DNA from: Rhodamnia argentea
Lineage: Eukaryota; Streptophyta; Magnoliopsida; Myrtales; Myrtaceae
Assembly (NCBI RefSeq): GCF_020921035.1
Contig: NC_063152.1
Coordinates: forward strand, 4,135,001 to 4,199,000
Length of the DNA stretch: 64,000 nucleotides
Direction: 5' to 3'
Shown: positions 34,112-44,920 of the stretch, one piece after another
Layout: each line of letters opens with the position of its first letter
Numbering within the stretch: the first letter of the stretch is position 1
Notes under the pieces: generated by a model
Seen by the model: the letters and a program-made list of their open reading frames with translations, nothing else
What the model was told of the DNA's origin: nothing
Database searches by the model: none
Position numbers and translations under genes: made by a program

Positions 34112-34452
34112 CTAGCCATCATCATCGGCGCCGCTGACCCTGTATCCGACAGGACCTTCCGCCCAAGGATAGCTGTCGGGGGTCGCCCGCGACTCCAAGT
34201 TCCTTCCTGGGTTTTCTCCTGCGTTTGAATCCGATCGAACAACGTTACTCGCTTATCATATCTCAGAGCAGAATAATTTCCCAAATCCCTCTAGTACGGA
34301 GAGACCCTAAAGTGAGTATGGTTCGAGAGAGCGACAGAGAGAGAACCTGTCTTATGAGTTGGATTGAGAACCCTGGTTGCTTCGCCACCGAGCGCGGAGG
34401 AAACTACCAGAACGAGCACTATGGCTGCAAGAAGCGACCTGTTATGACCCAT
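34112..34452 (-). CDS. candidate secreted signalling peptide precursor, two exons
   Basis: Reading the minus strand, exon 1 is 34452-34347 and exon 2 is 34218-34112, joined across a 128-bp GT-AG intron in phase 1, giving 70 residues. Residues 1-23 form a clear signal peptide: MGHNRS, a hydrophobic core LLAAIVLVLVVSSAL, then GGEA. The predicted mature part is about 45 residues, polar and without cysteine. It contains RVLNPTHKTGENPGRNLES and a C-terminal part with PDSYPWAEGPVGYR, ending GADDDG. A TATA box 57 nt upstream and an AATAAA 66 nt downstream complete a normal small-gene layout. If the intron is not removed, a 53-residue version ending VSPY results. I recognise no known peptide family (it lacks CLE, CEP, IDA and SCOOP-type motifs). 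Secretion is a strong inference; a hormone role is a hypothesis. Confidence 0.6.
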
Positions 34453-34508
34453 TTCTATGTACCCACTTCTCTATTACGAGTTCTCAGAAGACATGTACTT
34501 GGTAGGTG

Positions 34509-34517
34509 TATATATAG
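34509..34517 (-). promoter_or_regulatory. TATA box of the small peptide gene
   Basis: CTATATATA on the minus strand lies 57 nt upstream of the ATG at 34452, leaving a 5' leader of roughly 25-30 nt. Confidence 0.6.
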
Positions 34518-34729
34518 AGCATGAATTCACACTCAATGCTTTGACAATGCAAGGTATGGGGATTAGCTGGATTGACAAGCGCATGCCGTGTATGACAAGA
34601 CTCCAAATGGGGTCCTCCAGTTTAATTTGCTCGGCCCAAACTGGTCTTGACCCTTGTCACCTAGAAATGCATTTGGAAATTGGAATGAGTTTCGCAAGCT
34701 ATTTCTAGATAATTACCAAACCAAAAAAA

Positions 34730-35030
34730 AAGGTTGGATACTTATTTTTACATATACCAATTCGGTCTTTAAACTTTTAAACGTGGATAAATTTAGTCTT
34801 AAATCTCTAGACGAGTTGTCCATGTAATCCTTCCGGCGACAGGCAGAGAAAGAAAGAAAACAAAACAATTAGGGCCTTAAAAAAAATTTGCAAATATCGA
34901 TCACATCGGTGCCGGCCATGTCACATAGGACAACCGGCATTCTACGTTAGCGCTTTTTAGTCAAAATTTATCTGAAGCACTATTGGCAAATTGTCAAAAA
35001 ATTTAGGACTAATGCACGACACGTAGAAAA
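34730..35030. repeat. F1-type repeat remnant
   Basis: The phrases CAATTCGGTCTTTAAAC, AAATTTAGTCTTAAATC and AAATTGTCAAAAAATTTAGG are those of family F1. The ends are not clear. Confidence 0.4.
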
Positions 35031-35038
35031 GAGAAAAA

Positions 35039-35418
35039 ATGACACAAATATTCCATGACCTTTGGCCCAATGTACAATATGGTCCATGGATCTTTTAATT
35101 TATTCAATGTGGTCACTGAACCTAACCCAAAGTACAATGCCGTCCCTAAACTTTTAGTTTGTTTAATGCGGTTCATAGACTTTTGGTACATGTTCAATAT
35201 AGTCTCTAAAATATATTAAAATGGTCAACGTTATTCCTCTATTGATTGAAGTTCAGGAACAACATCGAGCGCTTTCATATAGTTTAGAGACTATATTGAA
35301 TATGCACCAAAAGTCCAAATTCAAAAGTTCATGAACGACAAAGTATATTAAGCTAAAGTTTACGGACCATATTGAACAAATTAAAAGTCGAGAGATCGCA
35401 TGAACTATTTGTGTCACT
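35039..35418. mobile_element. palindromic MITE, about 380 bp
   Basis: The left end ATGACACAAATATTCCATG and the complement of the right end AGTGACACAAATAGTTCATG match. Between them, phrases such as TTCAATATAGTCTCTAAA recur in inverted form, so most of the element can fold on itself. Confidence 0.65.
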
Positions 35419-35429
35419 ATTCCATAAAA

Positions 35430-36040
35430 GCCCCTAGGTCAGCATTTAGGTCAAGCACGGCGTTGAATTGATTCTTCAAGCGCTTGTGGGCTTTTGTGTT
35501 CTCCGTGAATGATGGAAATTCAATCTCTTATGTTTTAAGCAACGTGGACTTTTGTCTCCCAAGGCAAACTCGGCCTTTTTTATGGTCTGTCGAAGAACCA
35601 TCGGTTAACGTAAAGTCTCGTATTTTACAAGTTCTTGAAATTTTTTCGACGGACGGATAAGATCTTTACTTTCTTGGTCACCGATCTTCGAGGAACGGTT
35701 CATCGATGATGGAAAATCAATCGATTTACGAAAGACATTTTTTCGAGATTGATAATAACAAACTTAGATTTGGAAAAAATGACTTCCTTTTTGGCAAGAA
35801 GGAAATCACTTTGTCTAAACCACCAAACAAATGAAAACTAATAATTTTTCTTGAAAGTGATTTATGCAAGTATTTTTCACGAAATTTTCGGTGAAACAAA
35901 GACTTCTTAAATATTCGTTATCGGACATTTCTTATGTACACACTTGATGGAAAAATAATTCTCACATGCGAAGTTTGATCGCCTGCAAGTATGCTTCACT
36001 CAATTCGTTCTTCGTGGCTTGAGTGGACTTCCGTCAATCC
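35430..36040. other. intergenic, nothing recognised
   Basis: AT-rich sequence with GACGGACGG/TTCGAGG words near 35640-35700 that look like a degenerate MITE. No gene. Confidence 0.35.
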
Positions 36041-36046
36041 TGGCAC

Positions 36047-36395
36047 TAAGGGTGATCAGTTCCCCGATTTAGGCCGGTTCCATCATAGAATCGAGTACCA
36101 TACCAGTAGGGCTAGTTCCCAAGTTGTTGGAAATGCGAATGGGATCGGATCGGTCGGTCTTGGTCAGTTTTAAGTTTAGACCGGTCTAGTTTAGGGTTTT
36201 GGCAATTTACTTTTCTTTACATCGTAAAAGAAAAGGGAAAAAAAAAAACATATTGGTTTGGGCGGTTCGGATTCGTATATGGAAATGAGAACCGGATCGA
36301 TTATTACCAATTCAAAAAATTTGGAACAGGAAGCTGGCCAGTTTGGTCCGGTCCGATTCTTTGAGCGGTGCGGTTCACCTACACATCCCTACCCG
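36047..36395. mobile_element. hAT-like MITE with CCGGTT-rich ends
   Basis: The left end AAGGGTGATCAGTTCCC and right end GCGGTTCACCTACACATCCCT form an imperfect inverted pair. The interior is rich in GGTCGGT/ACCGGTC words, as in the element at 10951-11467. No target duplication was resolved. Confidence 0.45.
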
Positions 36396-36399
36396 GCAC

Positions 36400-37101
36400 C
36401 CCCAAGAGTAGACTTCTCAGGTGAACGGGCGGTTGACTCGGGGTTGGAAATTGACTCTCGTTCAGTCAATTTGCCTACCAGTAAAGGGTTCAATTTAATC
36501 AGCGGCGGTCCATATATCTTGCCATAAGTCAGTGTTGGAATTCGTCCACTTGATGTTCATGGGCGTACTCAAATTCCAAGTCATGTTGGAAATTCGAGTT
36601 CCCTCCACCTGTTATCGTCTCCGCCCACAGCGCCGCCGCCATGCGGTAAACTGTTGAAATTGCATCCATCTAGACCGCGTAAAGCGACTGCCCGCATTTG
36701 ACCGTGCAAGGAAAACAATGGAGAGAGCTCAATCCCCCCCGATGAAACCGGAGGACGAACACGGCGGTCGCGGAGAACCACCCCGGTCTACACGGACGCG
36801 ATTCAACAGTTCAACAAAGCACGGCGGCGATGTTTACTTCTGAGATCATTTTGGTGGTCGAGATATTGACATCTTAGGACCGTTTCGGCAGCTGTCATTT
36901 GTTTAGGAACGATCGCTTCCGCTTGGTTCGCTATCGTCTAGGCAGCGACCGAGCAACAAAAAATTGCGAATCCGTGATTTGTTTCCACTGTCGTAATCAT
37001 ATCGAAGGAACTACAAAAATAGATTCTTCTTCTTGTTACTATGAACAGGCAAAGCAAAATCAGAGGCTGGCAGTGTTTATACTACGTGAAAGTTGCTGAC
37101 C
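36400..37101. other. intergenic, upstream of the LRR receptor kinase
   Basis: No supported gene. The stretch contains the promoter and leader of the gene at 37102; no convincing TATA box at the expected distance was seen. Confidence 0.4.
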
Positions 37102-40100
37102 ATGGCCAGCCTTAAGTCACATATCTTGCTTTCGTTTCTGCTACTTTTATCTTTCAATGCTGAAGTGAGAGCCAATTCAGAAGCGGAGGCGCTCCTCGCG
37201 TGGAAGTCGACTCTCACGAACCAATCCGCACTCCAATCGTGGACAGCCGGCGGGACGATCGGCCCAAACCTGTCGGCGAGCCCGTGCCAGTGGTTTGGCG
37301 TCTCCTGTGACGCGGCGGGCAGCGTAGCAAAGATACATCTCCCTGGTGCAAGCCTAGGGGGAAACCTCACAGGCTTGAACTTCTTGTCGTTCGGCAACCT
37401 AGTTTCCCTCAACCTCAGCCAATGCAACCTCACGGGCCCTATGCCACCTCAAATCGGCTCGCTTTCGAAGCTGATGCACCTGAATCTCTCCAGGAACATT
37501 CTCTCTGGTCGCCTCCCTCCGACGCTATCAAACCTCACTCGCCTCTCCTTGCTTTATCTCGGCAATAACATGATAAGCGGCGAACTAGATCCGTGCCTGT
37601 TTTCCAACTGGACCAAGCTCCGGTTCCTGGAACTGCAGAACAACAATTTCACCGGCAAAATCCCCTCGGAGATTGGCCTCCTGACAGATCTTGTAGAGCT
37701 AGCTATCTGTAACAACCGTCTGAATGGCTCAATCCCGCATGAAATCGGAAACTTGAAGCATTTAGATGCTATAGCTTTATACGGAAATTATCTCACCGGT
37801 CCTATCCCTGCGTCCATCGGCAATCTTACTCGCTTAACATGGTTGTTCTTGCAGCAGAACCAACTTTCAGGACCTATTCCTCAGGACATTGTCAAGTGCG
37901 CCAAGCTAGTCCATTTATTTTTGTATGAGAACGACCTCTCGGGTTCGGTACCTCAAGGACTCGCCAACCTTTCATTCCTAAAGGTGCTTCATCTCAGCGT
38001 GAACAATCTCTCCGGTCCCTTACCACAAGTATGCCAGGAGTCTCCTCTCGAAATATTCACGGCCGCCTTCAACAGCTTCGCAGGTCCAATGCCAAGAAGC
38101 TTGAGAAATTGCACGACTCTCATGCGAGTCCGCCTCGAGAGCAACTTCCTTTCGGGGTATCTAGACCGAGACTTCGGTGTCTATCCGAACCTCAACTATC
38201 TTGACTTGAGCGACAATAAATTGAGAGGGGTCCTCTCCCCGAACTGGGGGTCATGCCTGAAGCTGACGCTGCTAAACCTTGCTGGAAATGAGATTGGCGG
38301 CACGATTCCGAACGAGCTCGGGAAACTAAGTGTCCTGGGTGTGCTCAATCTGTCGTCTAACCATATTACTGGATTAATGCCGGGACATCTAGGAAACTTA
38401 TCCTCTCTGTATCAGCTGAATTTAAGAGAGAACAAACTTTCACGTTCGATCCCGTCTCAACTTGGGCACCTGTTGCGTCTCGAGGACCTTGACCTCTCGT
38501 CGAACAAGCTGGGAGGCCCCATTCCCGAACAACTCTGGAAATGCTTGAAGCTGCGGAATCTGGTCCTGGCGATTAACAATTTTAGCGGGTCTATATCGCC
38601 TCAGATCGGAGACCTAGCACTGCAAGGTTCATTGAACTTGAGTCATAACCACCTCACTGGCAATATACCTCCACAGATTGCAAAGTTGTCCGTGGAGCTT
38701 TTAGATCTCTCTCACAACGGGCTGTCCGGCGAAATCCCTCCATCCTTTGCCCAGATGACCAGTTTAACATCTGTCGATTTCTCCTACAATGAACTGGAAG
38801 GTCCGATCCCCGATGGCGAAGTTTTCCTCCTCTCCGCCCCGACAGCATTCAGCAACAACAAGAACATGTGTGGCCCAGTCCGAGGTTTCCAACCTTGCAA
38901 TGCTAAGTTACCAGAGAGCACAGTTCAGAAGAAAAGCCGCAAATTGTGGATCATACTAGGCGTTTCTTTATCAGTCGTTCTATTCCTCATTGTAGTATTG
39001 CTCGGAAAATCCATCCTATCCCGCGGGAGAATGAAAAGCCCGAGTGCAAGAATCGCTGGGCTGAACAGCAGGAATGTCTTCTCCGTGCTGAACTATGACG
39101 GGAAAGTCGTCTATGAGGACATCGTCAAAGCCACGGAGGGTTTCGACGACAAGTATTGCATCGGGGAGGGCGGAAGCGGAAGAGTCTACAGAGCTCTGCT
39201 TCCAACAGGACATGCCTTAGCCATAAAGAAGATCAGGTCCTCGGAAGGCGATGAAATAGAGCAGATCACAGCAAGCTTCATCAATGAGATCAAGCTGTTG
39301 ACGGCGATACGGCATCGGAACATCGTCAAGTTTTATGGATTCTGCTCCAGCGGGCTTCACAAGTTCCTTGTGTACGACCTGATCGAGAGGGGAAGCTTAG
39401 CAAGCATCCTGAAGGACGGCACCGAAGCAGCACGGTTCGACTGGAGGAGGCGAGCGCAGATCGTGAGGGACACGGCAAGTGCCCTGTGTTACATGCACAA
39501 CGATTGCACGCCGCCTGTGATTCACCGAGACATATCGAGCCGAAACATTCTGTTGAACACAGACTACGAAGCTTTTCTCTCCGACTTCGGCATCTCTAGG
39601 ATTTTAAAGCCCGATTCGCGCAATTGGACGGCCGTGGCAGGCACATACGGTTATGTTGCTCCAGGTAACTCTTCTCACGCCTCTTTCTCTGCGCTTTACA
39701 AGTTTACGCATCATTCGTCATCTGTCACTAGACACATTCCCTTCTGCATAATTGGATTGATTTTCGGCATGCCTTAAGATCATACTAATTGAACCTCTAA
39801 TCCTGTGGTTAACAGCTTCAGGACTATATTACTATCAGCATATCAGTAGCTATAATACAGAATTTGTACGATCTTGTGCTTTTCATATCACTAGTCTGAT
39901 GATAGATTTCCTCGTTGCTTGATGCCAGAGCTCGCATACACAATGAGGTTGACCGAGAAATGCGATGTCTATAGCTTCGGCGTCCTGGCACTCGAAGTGA
40001 TGATAGGAAAACACCCGGCGGAGCTCGGTTTATCTCTGAATTCCCTCCAATCGGAGCCCGGCATGGAGCTACAGGATCTGTTAGATGCACGTCTTCCACC

Positions 40101-40227
40101 TCCGGCGGATCGTGTCGCCATGGATGAAGTGAAAGCGATAGTGAAGCAAGCATGTTCATGTGTAGATGCTGATCCAAATCGCAGGCCAACCATGAGAGAG
40201 GTGTCACGGGCGCTCCTCGAAATTTAG
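37102..40227 (+). CDS. LRR receptor-like kinase, MIK2-like (LRR-XII type)
   Basis: Two exons, 37102-39664 and 39929-40227, joined in phase 1 at APE/LAYT, encode 953 residues. The layout is a signal peptide (1-25), an LRR N-cap with [10 protein letters not shown] and PCQWFGVSC, and about 20 plant-type leucine-rich repeats (about 90-590). A transmembrane helix (about 614-637, [20 protein letters not shown]) and an intracellular kinase follow. Kinase motifs are intact: [11 protein letters not shown] at about 686, AIKKI with the catalytic Lys, HRD at 808-810, DFG at 828-830 and APE at the exon junction. It is therefore an RD-type Ser/Thr kinase, likely active at the plasma membrane. The family includes Arabidopsis MIK2, which perceives SCOOP peptides, and its relatives; the ligand here is unknown. 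The single intron position in the activation segment matches this subfamily. A candidate peptide gene and a cysteine-rich peptide gene are its neighbours. Confidence 0.93.
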
Positions 40228-40840
40228 AACAATCTTCACTAGTCTCAAGCTGACACCCGCATCTTCGCATTTGTATCCATTCGTAATAATCGATTGCGTC
40301 CAAGTCCCACACCAGGAGGCAAATTTAGGACTAAATGGGCGATGGAACGTGTCGATAGATAGGCTGATCGTGACGATCACATTCTTGTTCATGTGTAGTA
40401 AACAAGTTTCTTGAGCAAAAGTAGAGTTCTTATTGTTTGGACAAGAGTCAAAACAAGAATTTTAAGGAAAAAAATTCGAATAAAACATGATATAATTCAC
40501 TAAATCTACGTGAAAAAAAAAAAGAAGTAAATTGAGGTTGCTATTTGGGCTCATGGAAGCTCATCGATGTGGGAAGGGCCAAAGTGGAGCATATGCAAGA
40601 TCACACCTTGAAAGAGCCCAGCTGGAGCATACTTGCTCTTCCTTAGTAAGAAAGTGACGAGCAAGTATTTACTAAGTTCAGATCCAGGTTCAGTCATATC
40701 AACACAAGTGTTAGGAGCTACCAAACCCAATGAGATAAAATTTGAGCAAACCAAGAAGGGAGGGCAGACATTTAATGGGCAGCAGATGGAAGAGCGATCA
40801 TCAATCTGAAGACACAGCCCACAACAGAAGCAAGAGACCT
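40228..40840. other. short intergenic spacer
   Basis: No gene. A possible poly(A) signal AATAAA at 40479-40484 lies 252 nt after the receptor kinase stop. The last 200 bp are the promoter region of the cysteine-rich peptide gene. Confidence 0.4.
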
Positions 40841-40848
40841 TTATAAAT
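40841..40848 (+). promoter_or_regulatory. TATA box of the cysteine-rich peptide gene
   Basis: TTATAAAT lies 65 nt before the ATG at 40906, a normal core-promoter spacing with a leader of about 30 nt. Confidence 0.6.
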
Positions 40849-40905
40849 CAGCAAACAGAGAGAGCATCTTGCACATCACATTGGATACATCAAGAGGTGG
40901 AGAAG

Positions 40906-41199
40906 ATGTCTAAGCCAGCTCTTGCGCCTCTCCTAATGTTGGTGCTGTGGTTGCTGATGGTCCCTCCTCAGGCCACGGCTTGTCCTTCGGACGGCGGTGC
41001 GTGCCGAGACTGCATCGTGGACCAGCTGAGCCACTGTTGCCCATCGTGTGGGCCGGTTCTCCGCTGCATGGGGCGGTGCTTGTGGGGCGGGTCGTCGCAA
41101 GTCCAATGCACAAGGAGGTGCAACTGCGACGGCGGGACGCCGAAACTGTCCAATTGCAAGAAATGCATGTCCAAGTGCAAGTGCAGCTGTATGGCCTAG
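40906..41199 (+). CDS. secreted cysteine-rich peptide, 16 cysteines
   Basis: This single-exon gene encodes 97 residues. The ATG at 40906 is the first in frame. Residues 1-26 are a signal peptide (LAPLLMLVLWLLMVPPQATA), with cleavage predicted just before the first cysteine. The mature part of about 70 residues has 16 cysteines, including a CC pair (SHCCPSC), CNC and a terminal KCKCSC cluster. The even number suggests eight disulphide bonds. It is basic near the C-terminus. I do not recognise a defensin, thionin, snakin/GASA or LTP spacing, so I leave it as an unclassified plant cysteine-rich peptide. It could act in defence or as a ligand. It sits 680 bp downstream of the receptor kinase on the same strand. 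Confidence 0.8.
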   Translation: MSKPALAPLLMLVLWLLMVPPQATACPSDGGACRDCIVDQLSHCCPSCGPVLRCMGRCLWGGSSQVQCTRRCNCDGGTPKLSNCKKCMSKCKCSCMA

Positions 41200-42560
41200 A
41201 CTTCATAGCTTACCAGAGTTTTGTTGCTGTGGGTTCTGAAGAGAGGAACTGGGGCTTTATATTGTGTAAATTCTGGTCTCTCTTGAGAAATCTTTGGCAC
41301 TTGGTTTCTGACACATTGGAGTTCAACCTCTGATTCTTTTCAGCCAAAAATAGGTGCTTCTGCATCTGAAATTGCTAATCCTAAACGAAATATGGAGGCA
41401 TACCAGAATCTGCTAGTTCAAATCAGATGAATTAGCATAGGAAAGATGTCCAGGAAACTAAAGACCAAGTGACTCGATTTCATTTAAATGTAAATCAAGT
41501 ATATATAGTACACTGTTGGTGACAGGGAAAAAGAAAAGCTCTTAACATTTTGACTTGGGGTACAAGTGCTGGATCAACCTATGAAGGAAAGACTACCAAC
41601 ATAAGTTTGTTTCGAATTGAGTTTATATTCGTGAAATTCCCTTGTTATTTCCTTTTTCACATTTAAGTTTGTTTTGGGACAATGGTAGTGCTTGCAGACA
41701 TTTCTCTTCCTTTAACTGTTTCATTAGCGCACCACATGTTGCGATGTTGGTGCTACTCTAATTGAACTGGGGGCGACTGCAGTGCAAATTGTCTAATTTT
41801 CGATCAAGGTACGTGTAGAACATCTGTTTGAGACTGTCTCTGCATTTCCAATTGCTTTAGGACGGCTGAGACCGTTTGCATTTCCAATTGCATTTAATCC
41901 TGCCAAAGGCATCCTGCCCACTTGAAGGAAACAAAGACATTAATATTGTCGAAAGAGATTAGTATTTGGTGATGTGGGTTGTGCTCTGCTACCCGAAACA
42001 AAGACTACTGCAATTTAAAGAGAAGATAACGTGCAACTCTTGTACATCTTACATGGTCAATAAGGTGGGGTAACTCATGTAAGTGCTAGATCATTGGATT
42101 TCCCTTATGTAAGCACTTTTCGTTGCTTACATAAGGGAGTAGATGAGGGAACGATGAGTCTTGAAGGAGAAATCGCAACACGTTCTTTCCTTTGCCCGAG
42201 AATTTGATGATTCGATTACTCGCATGTCTGCATCCGCTATGAGCTTCAGCGGACCGTCGAGCTTCTAGGAACGCTATTCTATGGTGCAGAGGCAGCTCTG
42301 GTTCACGGTTCACTTGGTCTTTGAAGATCTTTGCTGACGTTGCGGTGAGAAATGCTGTTTTGGCTGCAACTCAGGCAGTTGAAACGAAAGGCAACCCCCA
42401 TGACAAGCAGCATCTCTGTCGTGTCGGTGTAATAATTGGGTGGCGATACTGTTTTGGCTGCAAAGTTGTCTCGACATGTCATAACGGTTATGGAATAAAC
42501 ACGCTTGTAAGAAAAATTGCAAGCAAATTTTCTCTGAAATCTATGGGCATACTTGATCGT
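41200..42560. other. intergenic; 41630-42280 is duplicated near 46.7-48.3 kb
   Basis: No gene is supported. Several blocks recur in the same order farther right: GGTGCTACTCTAATTGAACT (about 41748; partner about 47082), AGGACGGCTGAGACCGT (about 41860; partner about 47200), GAAGATAACGTGCAACTCTT (about 42020; partner about 47755) and AGATGAGGGAACGATGAGTC (about 42142; partner about 48160). Confidence 0.6.
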
Positions 42561-44760
42561 GGAAATACATGAGGTAAATGGGAAAGGCCATCATCTACGT
42601 GCAAGCAAAACCATAATGCTAGAGGGAAGCCTTGGCAACTCTAGAAGCAAATCGAGTGTCCGAAGAATGGAAAGCTGGTGGATCTCTGCTGGTACGCTGG
42701 AAAAATTTGGACGTCACAACCTCAAGATTCTCAGATTATACAGTTTCCCGATGTCAATTGGATTGCCCCCTCGAGGGAATAAGCACACCGTGAGTGCCAT
42801 AACTTATGTACGGCGTTCACTTGAATGTCATAACTTTCAAAACGTTCACTTGAGTGTTATAACTTTCAAAAATCGTTCACTTAAGTGCTATATCAACTTT
42901 TCCAACGTCCACATCAGCTTTTCGGCGTCCACGCCAGCGACGGCTCTCAAGTGAACGATTTTTAAATTTATGACACTTAAGTGAACGTTTTGAAAGTTAT
43001 GGCACTCAAGTGAACGCCGTACAAAAGTTATGGCACTGATAGTGTACTTATCTCCCCTCGAGACTCCGACATTAGGAGGCGCATATTTCTCCGATATAGG
43101 AGAGAACTCTCTACAGAAACAAGAATCCATCCTCAGCACCTTCAAATTCTGCAGATTTTTTATAGAATCTGGAAACTTGGAAACGCCTCTCCCTACCCCG
43201 TCTAACTCAACTAACGATCTCCCTTTCTTGCCATTGGAGCTTGGAAGTTTTCTTATTCGATGGCAATCCCATAATGACGAGCGTTTAAGATGGACCAGTT
43301 CTCCACCAGAGACAGGAAATGCTGCGATTCTGGTGCCATCCAGGGAAAGAAGTGAGATATCTGTTTGGTGACGTATCCTTCTCCGACTCAATGAGAAGCA
43401 GTTTGAGGCACTCAAGGTTCCTAGCTTCTTTAAATGATGGAGATGGGAATTTCCTGTACCAAAGTCCCGTCCGTGAGAAGCTCTTTCAGAGCTGTCAAGC
43501 GACCCACTTCTCCCGGCAACACGCTGAGTTCTGCGTAGAACTTCAAATTCTGGGAAGCCAAGCCCTTCGAATCGCCGATCGAATGATCTATCTTGACCAA
43601 TTGTGGACAACGCTCCAGAATCAATGAGGCCAGATTTTTGCAGCCGGAGAATTTAGGAGTGACTAATAAGTTAGCACAACCTGTAAACGAAATCTCCGGC
43701 AATGACTGCATGATCCAATTGAAGAAACCGTATGTTTGGCATGCTATCAAATCTTCTGGTGTAAGTTTGTCTGAAGTATGCCACCGAGAGTTAAAAGGCA
43801 GAGTGCCTCAACCTTTTGTGTTCCCTGTGATGGACAAGAAAGAACGAATAGAAGTGAGGATGGTCTCCCTTCTTGACAAGTAACCAGTCAGGAAACATTA
43901 GTCAAAAAATGACGGACAATGTCAATTGCACACACGATCAGACGTTGCTTTGGTGGTGAGCACAACAAAAGTACTTGTTCTACTTCGCAATGAAACAAAA
44001 AAGATAGGCACACCAACCTTTCACCTTCTTCCGCTTTAGAGCTATTTCATGATCAAATAATCTGCTCCGCCTTCCTGGATTCATAAGACTCTCCGGACGA
44101 ACGATTTCTCTGCCAAGTCGCCTCAACCTGCTATGTTTCCATGTCTGATTGCTTTCCCCTGGTACCAAGCAATTCGACTACCTATGCCGGTGGTAAAGCA
44201 GGCAATAACCCAAAATCTCTGTTTCTGCTGGTAATCTAGTCCTCCCTCCAAATTACTTTGAAAGTCCCTCTGCTTATATAACCACTTTACTAGGTTATTC
44301 ACCATTTCTCCTGCGTTTTACCGTCGAATACTGCGGCCACAACTGCAATGATCACTGGGAATCCTGCCATAGCATTAAGAACACGGTCCGAAAGCTTGAG
44401 GTTGCTATGTGAGGAAGAAGTTGGTATAGATGCGTGCTGATCACTATCCACCCGACGAACGTGATAAGTCTGGATCTGAGGAGTCTTCCAGGACGACACT
44501 GTTTCTGGTGGTAACAGGGATCCTACTTCCAGAAGCAGATCAATCAAAGCAATCTTCGATGAGCTTCTGGACATGAAATGCATTTTCGACGTTATCAAGG
44601 ATAATCAAAACTCCGGTATTACAAAATACGTCCCTGAAAAACTCAATTCCGTTGCTAACAAAAGCAACATCCTTTGTTCACATTTTAGAACATTAGAAAT
44701 CAACGTGGTTTGCAAAAGCTGAAGCCCTCCTAGTACTTGAGTTTGTGGGCTAGCGGGATT
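42560..44760 (-). pseudogene. TIR-NBS-LRR resistance gene remnant
   Basis: On the minus strand, pieces of a TNL receptor appear in order but in changing frames. From about 44760 to 44300 there is NB-ARC sequence, including LQTTLISNVLKCEQ, the kinase-2 block GVLIILDNVENAFHVQKLI and the RNBS-B block GSRIPVTTRNSVVLED. At about 44130-44000 there is the ARC2-type LGREIVRPESLMNPGRRSRL. From about 43750 to 42700 there are LRR pieces such as SLPEISFTGCANLL, KNLASLILERCPQLVKID and FPDSIKNLQNLKVLRMDSC. The TIR domain and P-loop are absent; upstream of 44760 an F1-type repeat begins. A stop follows the kinase-2 block and other frame changes occur, so no full receptor can be made. A MITE interrupts the LRR part at 42776-43053. 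Confidence 0.8.
42776..43053. mobile_element. 278-bp Mutator-like MITE with 9-bp target duplication
   Basis: The 9-mer CCCCTCGAG flanks the element exactly at 42767-42775 and 43054-43062. The ends are inverted (AATAAGCACACCGTGAGTGC and the complement of the right end with GTGCCATAACTT). Nearly the whole element is palindromic through repeats of GTTCACTTGAGTG. A 9-bp duplication is typical of Mutator-type elements. It lies in the LRR coding part of the TNL pseudogene. Confidence 0.85.
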
Positions 44761-44789
44761 GCCCGCCAATAAACCCAGAACAGAAAAAA

Positions 44790-44920
44790 AAGTAAAGAGG
44801 TTTAGGACTGAATCAGCAAAATGTGAAAAGGTTTAGGACTGAAACGGCAAACTTAAAAGGTTTAAAGATCGAATTGGAAAAAATGTGAAAGGTTTAGAAC
44901 TTTTTTGACAATTTTCCCGT
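44790..44920. repeat. F1-type repeat, right end
   Basis: Three phrases of the form AAGGTTTAGGACTGAAACGG are followed by the family end TTTTTTGACAATTTTCCC. It abuts the truncated 5' side of the TNL remnant. Confidence 0.55.
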
